Part shown: piece after piece, positions 1 through 5,903 of the stretch
Numbering within the stretch: position 1 is the first letter of the stretch
Layout of the letters: every line of letters begins with the position of its first letter
Assembly: GCA_039927975.1 (NCBI GenBank)
Contig: JBDSTZ010000152.1
Coordinates: 1-8,441, forward strand
Direction of reading: 5' to 3'
DNA: 8,441 bases
DNA from: JBDSTZ01 sp039927975
GTDB taxonomy: Bacteria; Pseudomonadota; Gammaproteobacteria; Burkholderiales; Burkholderiaceae_D
The notes under the pieces: generated by a model
What the model was told of the DNA's origin: nothing
Database searches by the model: none
The model's input: the letters and a program-made list of their open reading frames with translations, nothing else
Position numbers and translations under genes: made by a program

Positions 1-125
1 ATTTCTGCGTCATTCGTTCTTGCCTCGACACGCTGCGCAAGCAAGGCCACAACATGCTCGCCGTGCTACAACGCGCTTTCGCCGGCGATCCTATCCAGTC
101 CTTTGCATAGCGGCTGAATAGTTAC
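1..125 (+). mobile_element. Right end of an IS66-family insertion sequence (partial)
   Basis: The window opens inside what looks like an IS66-type element. The seen evidence is the transposase C-terminus ending at base 110, and the next 15 bases, which read GTAACTATTCAGCCG on the minus strand. IS66-family inverted repeats characteristically begin with GTAA and sit just outside the transposase stop, so base 125 is the likely outer edge. The family makes 8-base target duplications, so GACTTAGG at 126-133 would be the copy at this end. The left end lies outside the window, so neither the inverted repeat nor the duplication can be confirmed here. The boundary is an inference. Confidence 0.5.
3..110 (+). 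CDS. IS66-family transposase, C-terminal fragment (cut by window edge)
   Basis: Frame 3 from base 3 to the TAG at 108-110 encodes 35 residues, open to the left edge of the window. It contains FCVIRSCLDTLRKQGHNML followed by AVLQRAFAGDP. This matches the usual C-terminus of IS66 transposases (TnpC), where a 'FCRIRSYISTLRKQG...AL...FLG.P'-like helix pair follows the DDE catalytic domain. The catalytic residues are not in the window, so activity cannot be judged. The gene may be complete outside the window. Another IS family with a similar tail is possible, because the assignment rests on recognising a short pattern. Confidence 0.6.
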   Translation, partial: FCVIRSCLDTLRKQGHNMLAVLQRAFAGDPIQSFA

Positions 126-158
126 GACTTAGGGTATATTGTTCATACGAATTAAATT

Positions 159-164
159 AAGGAG
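159..164 (+). promoter_or_regulatory. Ribosome binding site of the antitoxin-like gene
   Basis: AAGGAG is a perfect Shine-Dalgarno core, 9 bases before the ATG at 174. It is the strongest ribosome binding site I see in the window and firmly fixes the start of the 70-aa gene. TATATT at 135-140 is a possible -10 box upstream, but no convincing -35 lies at the right distance. Confidence 0.75.
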
Positions 165-173
165 CACCTTGTC

Positions 174-386
174 ATGTCCGCCCTCGTTGCCGAAATCACC
201 GCCAAGTTCCAGTTGCTGACGAGCGCTGAGAAGAACGATGTGCTGCGCCTGCTGCTGCAGGAGATCGATGGCGCGGTCGACCAGGACGCCGACGAGGCAT
301 GGCGCAGCGAGATCGTGCGCCGCGTGAAAGCCATCCGCAACGGCGAGGCCGCGATCCGCGCCTTGCAGGAACAGTGGCAGGAATGA
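174..386 (+). CDS. Addiction-module antitoxin-like protein, no partner toxin
   Basis: This small acidic protein of 70 residues starts at an ATG with a perfect AAGGAG. It resembles the putative addiction-module component family (TIGR02574/PF09720). An N-terminal helix (residues 1-32) carries the pattern LTSAEKNDVLRLLLQEIDG. It is followed by DADEAWRSEIVRRVKAI with RNGEA (residues 38-59), the family signature of an acidic turn, a Trp, a Glu-Ile-x-x-Arg helix and a basic-Gly ending. The length is normal for the family. Members usually precede a ParE/RelE-type toxin gene that overlaps or closely follows the stop. Here an ATGA overlap opens only a six-codon frame (383-403), then a terminator follows, so no toxin is encoded. 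It may be a solitary antitoxin, or the survivor of a decayed pair. It lies 48 bases beyond the inferred IS end. DNA-binding or neutralising activity is inferred from the family only. Confidence 0.65.
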   Translation: MSALVAEITAKFQLLTSAEKNDVLRLLLQEIDGAVDQDADEAWRSEIVRRVKAIRNGEAAIRALQEQWQE

Positions 387-697
387 CCAGGATGCAGCCT
401 TGATGTCGAAGGCGTCAAAAAACCGCGAGCCGAAAGCCTCGCGGTTTTTTTTTTGGCACGGCGCTGCGGCGCCGTAAAGCGCGAGCATCGCGTCAAGCTC
501 ACCGGCTGTGCTTCGGCGCCATCGGCAAGGCTTCGCTTTTCGGCCGGGCCTCGCGCGCCTGATCTTTTACGCTATATCCCAAGAAGATCGCATTCATCCG
601 GTCTTGCGCGGCCATCCGATCGCGGCATGAAGTCAGAGAAACGGCAGCATTTGGCAAATTATTTTGCACGCTTTTATCTATTCTAAGGGTTTCGCCA
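387..697. other. Intergenic stretch, no gene seen
   Basis: These 311 bases separate the antitoxin-like gene from the transglycosylase-like gene. They hold the terminator at 417-454 and then a compact hairpin, ACGGCGC / GCGCCGT with loop TGCG, at 458-475. From about 476 to 650 I see GC-rich sequence with several short reading frames but none with a ribosome binding site or recognisable product. The last 40 bases before the next gene are AT-rich (642-686) and probably carry its promoter. No RNA gene was recognised. Confidence 0.6.
417..454 (+). terminator. Rho-independent terminator after the antitoxin-like gene
   Basis: The stem CCGCGAG (423-429) pairs with CTCGCGG (438-444), extended by an A-run at 417-422 against a T-run at 445-454. 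The loop has the GNRA-like form C-GAAA-G. The ten-T tract makes it strong on the plus strand, 30 bases after the antitoxin stop. The A-tract lets it work on the minus strand too. It is nearly identical to the terminator beyond topB. Confidence 0.85.
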
Positions 698-1525
698 ATG
701 AGCAATACAATCCAGGACCATCGCTTGCTCCGCTCGGCGCTCGATCAAATCAAGCAATTGAAAACGGAGCAAAGTAACAGCGGCCACACGCTCGACAAAA
801 ACGAGTATGAGAAACTGGTCGGTCGGATACTCACGAGTCTCCACAAAAAGCTCAGCCACGGCGCGCAAAACAGCAAGACCTCGTCAAAGGGCGGCCCAGA
901 CGACGTGCCGGAGCAGAAACCCGATCCGGTAACACAGGCGCCCCCTGCGCCGTCAACACCAGGGAATATGCATGTCGGGACGTATAGCTTGTCCGAATCG
1001 AAGGTTCGGGTGGATAGCGTCGGTACAAATTATATTTCCGACGGCATGCTGCGTGATGCTAAATCCAAGGGCGGCCAATTGAAAACCAAGGCGGAGTTTG
1101 ACGCCTTTATTGATGCGAACGCGGCGAAATTCGGCCTGGATCCGGAAATAGTGAAACGCGAATATCGCGTGGAATCCACCGGAGACCCAACGACGATGGG
1201 CGATGCCAATCGAAACTGGTCTCAGGGCGGGCCGTCGATCGGTTTGCTTCAAGTGACCAGCGGAATTCTTGCTGGCGGGGTGTGGGCAACACCCGGAATG
1301 ACCACCAGCTCGGGCGTGAAATTGTCCACCACCGACTTGAAGAACAGCACCGCCGTTCAACTGCTCGCTGGCATGCAGCACCTGGCGGATTACAAGAATC
1401 AGGCCGGCGCGAGTTTGGGAGCAGGCGCCTCTCCACAGGCTATTTACACCAAAGCGCTCGGCAACTATGTCGGTCACGATCAAGCCGCTTACATCCACAA
1501 TATTGAAAATACAAAGCTGTCTTGA
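698..1525 (+). CDS. Lytic transglycosylase-like (SLT fold) protein without signal peptide
   Basis: This 275-aa protein has no Sec signal and no membrane segment. Residues 1-55 are polar and helical, 60-90 form a Pro/Ser/Gln-rich linker, and the C-terminal domain (about 110-270) has the SLT pattern. FGLDPEIVKREYRVES ends in a Glu-Ser pair (E159-S160) in the place of the catalytic Glu of soluble lytic transglycosylases. GLLQVT (182-187) matches the Gly-Leu-Met-Gln motif, and ALGNYVG (253-259) the Ala-x-x-x-Tyr-Asn-Ala-Gly motif, with differences. If active it would cleave peptidoglycan glycan strands, leaving 1,6-anhydro-MurNAc ends. Without a signal peptide it would need another route to the cell wall (specialised secretion, phage lysis or release), which is inference. 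The start has a weak site (AAGGG at 685-689) 8 bases upstream. GC content is visibly lower than in topB. It faces the cyclase gene convergently with a 39-base gap. No immunity or secretion gene is adjacent. Confidence 0.6.
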   Translation: MSNTIQDHRLLRSALDQIKQLKTEQSNSGHTLDKNEYEKLVGRILTSLHKKLSHGAQNSKTSSKGGPDDVPEQKPDPVTQAPPAPSTPGNMHVGTYSLSESKVRVDSVGTNYISDGMLRDAKSKGGQLKTKAEFDAFIDANAAKFGLDPEIVKREYRVESTGDPTTMGDANRNWSQGGPSIGLLQVTSGILAGGVWATPGMTTSSGVKLSTTDLKNSTAVQLLAGMQHLADYKNQAGASLGAGASPQAIYTKALGNYVGHDQAAYIHNIENTKLS

Positions 1526-1564
1526 GCTTTGGCGCTCACGGGGGTGACCCACCTCCGCCACCGC

Positions 1565-2890
1565 TCAGGCCATCTTCACGCAATCCCTGCCGTTCGATTT
1601 TGCGTGGTACAGCGCCTCGTCGGCACGCTTGATGGTGTCGCCGATGTCTTCGCCTTCGCCCAACACCGTCACGCCGAACGACGCGGTGAGGCGCAGGCCG
1701 CAGGGCCAGATCTGATGGTGCATCGCCCTGCGCAATTTCTCGGCCAGCCCATGCGCCTCGGCCGCCCCGGAGGATAGGCAGACGATCAGAAATTCCTCGC
1801 CACCCCAGCGCACCAGCTTGTCCTTCGCGCGGATTTCCCTTTGCACGGCGGCGGCAAAGGTGCGCAGGACCTGGTCGCCGACGGCATGGCCGTGGGTGTC
1901 ATTGACGCGCTTGAAGTGGTCGAGATCGACAAACACCACCGCCATCGCATCATCCGCGGCATCGTCCTTGCGCCACTTATTCATCAGGGTGTCGCGCAAG
2001 CCGTTGCGGTTCAGCGCCCCGGTGAGCTCATCGGTGTACGCCCGGTCGGCAAGTTCGCTCGCTTCCAGTTCGAGCGCCCTGTTGAGTCGGCTGAGCAGGG
2101 CGAGCCGTGTCGTGCTTTTGCCCAGTTGGGCGCGATACAGCAGCAGGGTGTATGCCAGCCAGGTCAGCGCGGCGACGATCCATCCGCACACCAAGATCAT
2201 CAGGAGTTGTTTTTGGCTGATCAGCTTGCCGTGAAATTTTAGCGAGCGCAGCACCAGCCGATGGTGACCGGCGGCGTAGTCGCTTCCTATTCCGAGGACG
2301 ATGCTCGTGACATTGTCGATCCGAATATCGCTGCGCTGCAGCGGCACGTGCATCTTGCTTAGCCACCACGGCGCGATGTTCAATACCTTGATCGGAATCT
2401 GGACCGTGCCCCGGGCCGGCACCTCGAAATGGACTTCAACGACCTTTTGCGTCCTCGCGTCTCCGATCTTGGACAGGCCGGGCTCGAAATTCCAGAGTTG
2501 CATGCCGACCTCCGGCGTGCTCGGACCTTCATACGACATGTCGACCGTGATGAAATCGAATTCGGACATGTCGACGCCGGCGCCGCTCCGGCTAATCGGA
2601 AACATAAGCAGGCAATAGGGATAGGGGAGCGATTTGCTCAGCTCGCAGTCCATGACGAGCGCGTCGGGCCGGCGGGTGAGCCTCGCCACGCTCTGCCCCT
2701 GCTCGTCGCGGTCGTCCGTCGTCTGGACGGCACTGCCGCTGGCGGAAGAAAACGTCATCACGCGTTCCATGCCGAAGTGCTGCCAAATAAGCACGGAAAC
2801 GGTCAAAATAATCAGGCCGAACACGATCAATTCGATGCGGGGGAACGTACGAGTGAATGGACCCATAATTCGGAAGTTCCGCCTTGGCAT
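1565..2890 (-). CDS. Membrane-bound diguanylate cyclase with periplasmic sensory region
   Basis: This 441-aa inner-membrane enzyme is predicted to make cyclic di-GMP from two GTP. The layout is: TM helix about 18-40, periplasmic region about 41-226, TM helix about 228-252, a helical linker about 255-283, and a GGDEF domain 284-441. Seen motifs are DELTGALNRNG (287-297), metal-binding VDLDHF (321-326), the active-site loop GGEEF (363-367), and the inhibitory I-site RAKD (354-357) five residues before it. Catalysis and product feedback both look intact. The periplasmic part is rich in beta-strand patterns (for example 111-120, 150-168, 192-201). It could be a galactose-binding-like fold, but I recognise no named sensor domain, so the signal is unknown. 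The start is uncertain: ATG at 2890 and ATG at 2866 (residue 9) both lack a good ribosome binding site. The gene is monocistronic, convergent with the transglycosylase-like gene. Confidence 0.88.
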   Translation of the reverse strand: MPRRNFRIMGPFTRTFPRIELIVFGLIILTVSVLIWQHFGMERVMTFSSASGSAVQTTDDRDEQGQSVARLTRRPDALVMDCELSKSLPYPYCLLMFPISRSGAGVDMSEFDFITVDMSYEGPSTPEVGMQLWNFEPGLSKIGDARTQKVVEVHFEVPARGTVQIPIKVLNIAPWWLSKMHVPLQRSDIRIDNVTSIVLGIGSDYAAGHHRLVLRSLKFHGKLISQKQLLMILVCGWIVAALTWLAYTLLLYRAQLGKSTTRLALLSRLNRALELEASELADRAYTDELTGALNRNGLRDTLMNKWRKDDAADDAMAVVFVDLDHFKRVNDTHGHAVGDQVLRTFAAAVQREIRAKDKLVRWGGEEFLIVCLSSGAAEAHGLAEKLRRAMHHQIWPCGLRLTASFGVTVLGEGEDIGDTIKRADEALYHAKSNGRDCVKMA

Positions 2891-2910
2891 CTGTCGATTG
2901 ACCGGTGTGT

Positions 2911-2962
2911 AAAGTACAGATTATCGAAATATTGCTTGCGGCGCAATCTGGACTTGTACTTT
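2911..2962. repeat. Inverted repeat AAAGTACA / TGTACTTT in the cyclase promoter region
   Basis: AAAGTACA at 2911-2918 and its exact reverse complement TGTACTTT at 2955-2962 enclose 36 bases. Shorter complementary pairs lie inside: CAGATT (2917-2922) with AATCTG (2945-2950), and ATTGC (2931-2935) with GCAAT (2943-2947). It could be a pair of regulator half-sites or a folded leader. Nothing identifies the regulator. Confidence 0.4.
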
Positions 2963-2970
2963 TTGACGCT

Positions 2971-2988
2971 GTTCCCATTACTGGGAAC
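2971..2988. promoter_or_regulatory. Perfect 18-base palindrome, possible operator of the cyclase gene
   Basis: GTTCCCA-TTAC-TGGGAAC has 7-base arms that are exact reverse complements and a 4-base centre. It starts about 80 bases upstream of the cyclase start codon on the minus strand. A size and position like this suit a dimeric transcription factor. No T-run follows on either strand, so it is not a classical terminator. The binding protein is unknown. Confidence 0.4.
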
Positions 2989-3102
2989 GCTGAAAGTGGT
3001 AGGTCCGCTCGTATCCAGTCGAGGTCGGCCTTTGTCACTGGCTGATGCTTATTGCGCTGATGATTAAGGTTTGGCTCAACCGCGACATAAAACCGGAGGC
3101 GT

Positions 3103-3137
3103 AAAAAAACCGCGAGCCAAAAGCCTCGCGGTTTTTT
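3103..3137 (-). terminator. Rho-independent terminator of topB (bidirectional)
   Basis: CCGCGAG (3110-3116) pairs with CTCGCGG (3125-3131). A seven-A run at 3103-3109 gives the T-tract on the minus strand, and TTTTTT at 3132-3137 gives one on the plus strand. It begins 58 bases beyond the topB stop, the expected place to end the topB transcript. On the plus strand no gene ends nearby. Bases 3097-3137 match 410-450 at 39 of 41 positions. Confidence 0.85.
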
Positions 3138-3194
3138 ACTGGCCGAAGCCGGGCCGGCGCGCCGGACAAGGTCCTGGCCGGTCGCCAGGCATCG

Positions 3195-5903
3195 CTATTT
3201 CTTGGCAGCGACCTTCTTCACCGCCACTTTTTTCGCCGCCACCGTCTTCGTCGCCGCCGTCTTCGTCGCCGCCTTTTTAGCGGCCGGTTTCGGCACCGCC
3301 TTCAAGGCTGCTTTCTTGGCGGCCGGCTTGGCTGCCTTGGCCGGCGCCGCCTCCGCCGCGCCCTCGTCCTCGCCGCCTTCGACCACCGTCAGCGCGGCCT
3401 TGCCCTTGGCCGGCGGTTTGGCCTTGCGTTCCTCGAACTCGAAGCTGATCTTGCCATCCTTGCCCTTGACGAGGAAAGCCTTGAACGGCCGCCGCGTGCG
3501 CTGCGACACGAAGCCCGGCATCAAATCGGTCTTGCCGTCGTTGAGCAGCTTGACCATCTGTTCCGGCAAAATCTCCTGCTGCAAAATGATGCGCCCGCTG
3601 CGGAAGTCGCAAGTCTTCGGCTTGGCCACGCTGTGCTCGCACACATACGCCAGGCCCATTTCGTACACCCCGCCATTGCATTTCGGGCAGGGTCCGAGCG
3701 CGGTCTGGCCGGTGAAATCGACGCCCTCGCCGTTCTCGCCTTCCTCGTCGTTCTGGCCGAAATCGAACTCGAGCTTGAAGTTCTTGATCTCTTCATCGCG
3801 CACGATGCGCAGGATCGCCGCAAACGGCCGTCCCATCTTCGAGCGGAAGCCTTGCAGCGGGCCGATGGTGCGGTTCTTGAGCAATTCCTCGACTTCGGCG
3901 ATCTCGAACTGGCGGCTGCCCGGCGTTTTACTCATCGAGAATTCGCACTTGGTGCAGGCGAAGCGGCGGTAGTTTTCCTTAACCACGCTCTGGCAGTTCG
4001 GGCAAGGCGTTACCAGCGTCGCGTAGTCGCCCGGAATCGTGTCGTTGTTGTACTCCTTGGCGCGCTTGACGATGATCTGGGTCATCTGGGCGATTTCCCG
4101 CATGAACTCGTCGCGCGAAATTTTGCCCTTTTCCATCTGCGACAGCTTGTATTCCCACTCGCCGGTCAATTCCGGCGCCGTCAATTCGTTCACGCCGAGA
4201 CCGCGCAGCAAGGTCATCAGCTGGGACGCCTTGGCGGTCGGAATCAGCTCGCGCCCTTCCCGAATCAGGTAGCGCTCGCCCAGCAAGCCCTCGATGATGG
4301 CCGCGCGCGTCGCTGGCGTGCCCAAGCCCTTGCCGGCCATCGCGTCGCGCAATTCGTCGTCGTCGATCAGCTTGCCGGCGCCTTCCATTGCCGACAGCAA
4401 GGTCGCCTCGCTGTAGCGTGCCGGCGGCTTGGTGACCAGGCCGTTGGCGGTGACTTTCTCGGTGTGGACCTTCTCGCCCTTGGCCACCGGCACCAGGTTG
4501 CCGCCAGTGCTGCCTTCCTTGTCGTCCTCGGTCGAGGCTTCCTTGCCGTAGATCGCCAGCCAGCCCGGATTGGTCATGACCTTGCCTTCGGTCTTGAACT
4601 GGTGGCCGGACACTTCGGTGTAGCGGGTCGTTACCTGGAATTCAGCCGGCGGGAAGAACACCGCCATGAAGCGCCGCGTAACCAAGTCGTACAGCTTCTG
4701 TTCCGGCTCCGACAGGTTCTTCGGCGCGATGGTGGTCGGGATGATCGCGAAGTGGTCCGAAATCTTGGTGTTGTCGAAGATGCGCTTGTTCGGCTTGACC
4801 CAGCCCTTGTCGGTGATCTGCTTGGCGAACTGGTGGTAGTTATTGCTCTCGGCCAGGCTCACCATGGTGTCCTTGACGGTGGCGATATAGTCTTCCGGCA
4901 GATGGCGCGAATCGGTACGCGGATAGGTCAGCACCTTGTGCTTTTCATACAGCGCCTGGGCCAGGCCGAGGGTGTTCTTGGCCGAAAAGCCGAAGCGGCC
5001 GTTGGCCTCGCGTTGCAGGCTGGTCAGGTCGAACAGGGCCGGCGCCATCGAGGTGGTCGGCTTCGATTCCTCGGTGACATTACCCTGGCGACCCTTGCAC
5101 GCCATCGCGATGCTGTCGGCGGCGGCTTTGCTCCACAGGCGCTCGGCGCGCTTTTCCGGGTCGGTCTCGTCCTTCTTGAAGGACTGGTCGAGCCAGCGGC
5201 CTTCGTAGACACCGGCCGCGCAGACGAACTCGGCGCGCACTTCCCAATAGTCGCGCGGCACGAACTTCTTGATCTTGTCTTCGCGCTCGACCACGATCGA
5301 CAGGGTCGGGGTTTGCACCCGGCCGACGGTGGTCAGGTAGAAGCCGCCCTCTTTCGAGTTGAACGCGGTCATCGCGCGGGTGCCGTTGATGCCGATCAGC
5401 CAGTCGGCTTCGGAACGGCAACGCGCGGCGTCGGCCAGCGGCAGCATTTCTTCGTCGCTGCGCAGCTTGGAAAAGCCTTCGCGGATCGCGCCCGGGGTCA
5501 TCGATTGCAGCCACAGGCGCCGGACCGGCTGCTTGGCCTTGGCGTTCTGCGCGATCAGGCGGAAGATCAGCTCACCCTCGCGCCCGGCGTCGCATGCGTT
5601 GATCAGGCCGGTCACATCCTTGCGCTTGATGAGGCGGTTCAGCACCTTGAGCCGCGCCTCGGTCTTGGCGATCGGGTTGAGCGCGAAATACGGCGGGATC
5701 ATCGGCAGATGGGCGAAGCTCCACTTGCCGCGCTTGACGTCGTGCTCTTCCGGCACGGCGATTTCGAGCAGGTGGCCGACGGCGGACGACAGCACGTACT
5801 CGTCGGATTCGAAATACTCATCGTGCTTGGTGAAGCCGCCCAGCGTCTTGGCGATGTCGTTCGCGACGGAGGGCTTCTCGGCGATGATGAGGGTTTTGGT
5901 CAT
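3195..5903 (-). CDS. topB: DNA topoisomerase III
   Basis: This type IA topoisomerase cuts and passes single strands, decatenating replication and recombination intermediates. The ATG at 5903 was chosen because MTKTLIIAEKPSVANDIAKT is the conserved N-terminus of the family; the frame extends 25 codons further up without similarity. Toprim domain: E9 and the DAGREGE motif (105-111), with Gly where E. coli TopB has a second Asp, as in other DAGREGE-type relatives. The catalytic tyrosine is Y327 in TYPRTDS (326-332). The gate and core domains run to about 615. Two four-Cys zinc-ribbon-like units follow: C634/C637/C650/C653 and C739/C742/C755/C765. A Lys/Ala/Thr tail (about 826-902) resembles histone H1-type DNA-binding tails. 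At 902 aa it is far longer than E. coli TopB (653 aa) because of these C-terminal additions. The ribosome binding site is weak (GAGAAA). It lies downstream of smg with a 265-base gap, so it may have its own promoter. Confidence 0.97.
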   Translation of the reverse strand: MTKTLIIAEKPSVANDIAKTLGGFTKHDEYFESDEYVLSSAVGHLLEIAVPEEHDVKRGKWSFAHLPMIPPYFALNPIAKTEARLKVLNRLIKRKDVTGLINACDAGREGELIFRLIAQNAKAKQPVRRLWLQSMTPGAIREGFSKLRSDEEMLPLADAARCRSEADWLIGINGTRAMTAFNSKEGGFYLTTVGRVQTPTLSIVVEREDKIKKFVPRDYWEVRAEFVCAAGVYEGRWLDQSFKKDETDPEKRAERLWSKAAADSIAMACKGRQGNVTEESKPTTSMAPALFDLTSLQREANGRFGFSAKNTLGLAQALYEKHKVLTYPRTDSRHLPEDYIATVKDTMVSLAESNNYHQFAKQITDKGWVKPNKRIFDNTKISDHFAIIPTTIAPKNLSEPEQKLYDLVTRRFMAVFFPPAEFQVTTRYTEVSGHQFKTEGKVMTNPGWLAIYGKEASTEDDKEGSTGGNLVPVAKGEKVHTEKVTANGLVTKPPARYSEATLLSAMEGAGKLIDDDELRDAMAGKGLGTPATRAAIIEGLLGERYLIREGRELIPTAKASQLMTLLRGLGVNELTAPELTGEWEYKLSQMEKGKISRDEFMREIAQMTQIIVKRAKEYNNDTIPGDYATLVTPCPNCQSVVKENYRRFACTKCEFSMSKTPGSRQFEIAEVEELLKNRTIGPLQGFRSKMGRPFAAILRIVRDEEIKNFKLEFDFGQNDEEGENGEGVDFTGQTALGPCPKCNGGVYEMGLAYVCEHSVAKPKTCDFRSGRIILQQEILPEQMVKLLNDGKTDLMPGFVSQRTRRPFKAFLVKGKDGKISFEFEERKAKPPAKGKAALTVVEGGEDEGAAEAAPAKAAKPAAKKAALKAVPKPAAKKAATKTAATKTVAAKKVAVKKVAAKK
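3244..3273. repeat. Perfect tandem 15-base repeat in the topB tail
   Basis: GTCTTCGTCGCCGCC occurs twice in direct succession (3244-3258 and 3259-3273). On the minus strand it encodes two copies of a five-residue Ala/Thr/Lys unit in the basic tail of topoisomerase III. The repeat is in frame, so a change in copy number would lengthen or shorten the tail without a frameshift. Confidence 0.8.

Larger units (their letters stand above)
2891..3194. other. Intergenic stretch upstream of the cyclase and downstream of topB
   Basis: These 304 bases contain no gene I can support. The part next to the cyclase (2891-2990) is AT-richer and must hold its minus-strand promoter. GATAAT, read on the minus strand at about 2921-2926, is a possible -10 box, but its -35 is not clear. 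The same stretch contains several inverted repeats, described separately. The part next to topB (3103-3137) is the topB terminator. Between about 2990 and 3095 I see nothing recognisable. Confidence 0.55.

Noticed and set aside
652..668. Possible sigma-54 promoter (TGGCA...TTGCA) before the transglycosylase-like gene
   Set aside because: The GG and GC elements are separated by 11 bases, not the required 10, and the ATG is only 29 bases further on.
651..680. Possible sigma-70 promoter TTGGCA - 18 bases - TATCTA
   Set aside because: The -10 match is poor, and transcription would begin on the ribosome binding site itself. The AT-rich region probably holds the promoter, but the exact boxes cannot be fixed.
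1526..1564. Terminator between the convergent transglycosylase-like and cyclase genes
   Set aside because: Only a 3- to 4-base stem (GGGTGACCC) is visible, with no T-run on either strand.
2429..3067. A 212-codon plus-strand frame partly opposite the cyclase and running into the intergenic region
   Set aside because: Most of it mirrors the cyclase gene. There is no ribosome binding site and no familiar sequence in the part that leaves the gene.
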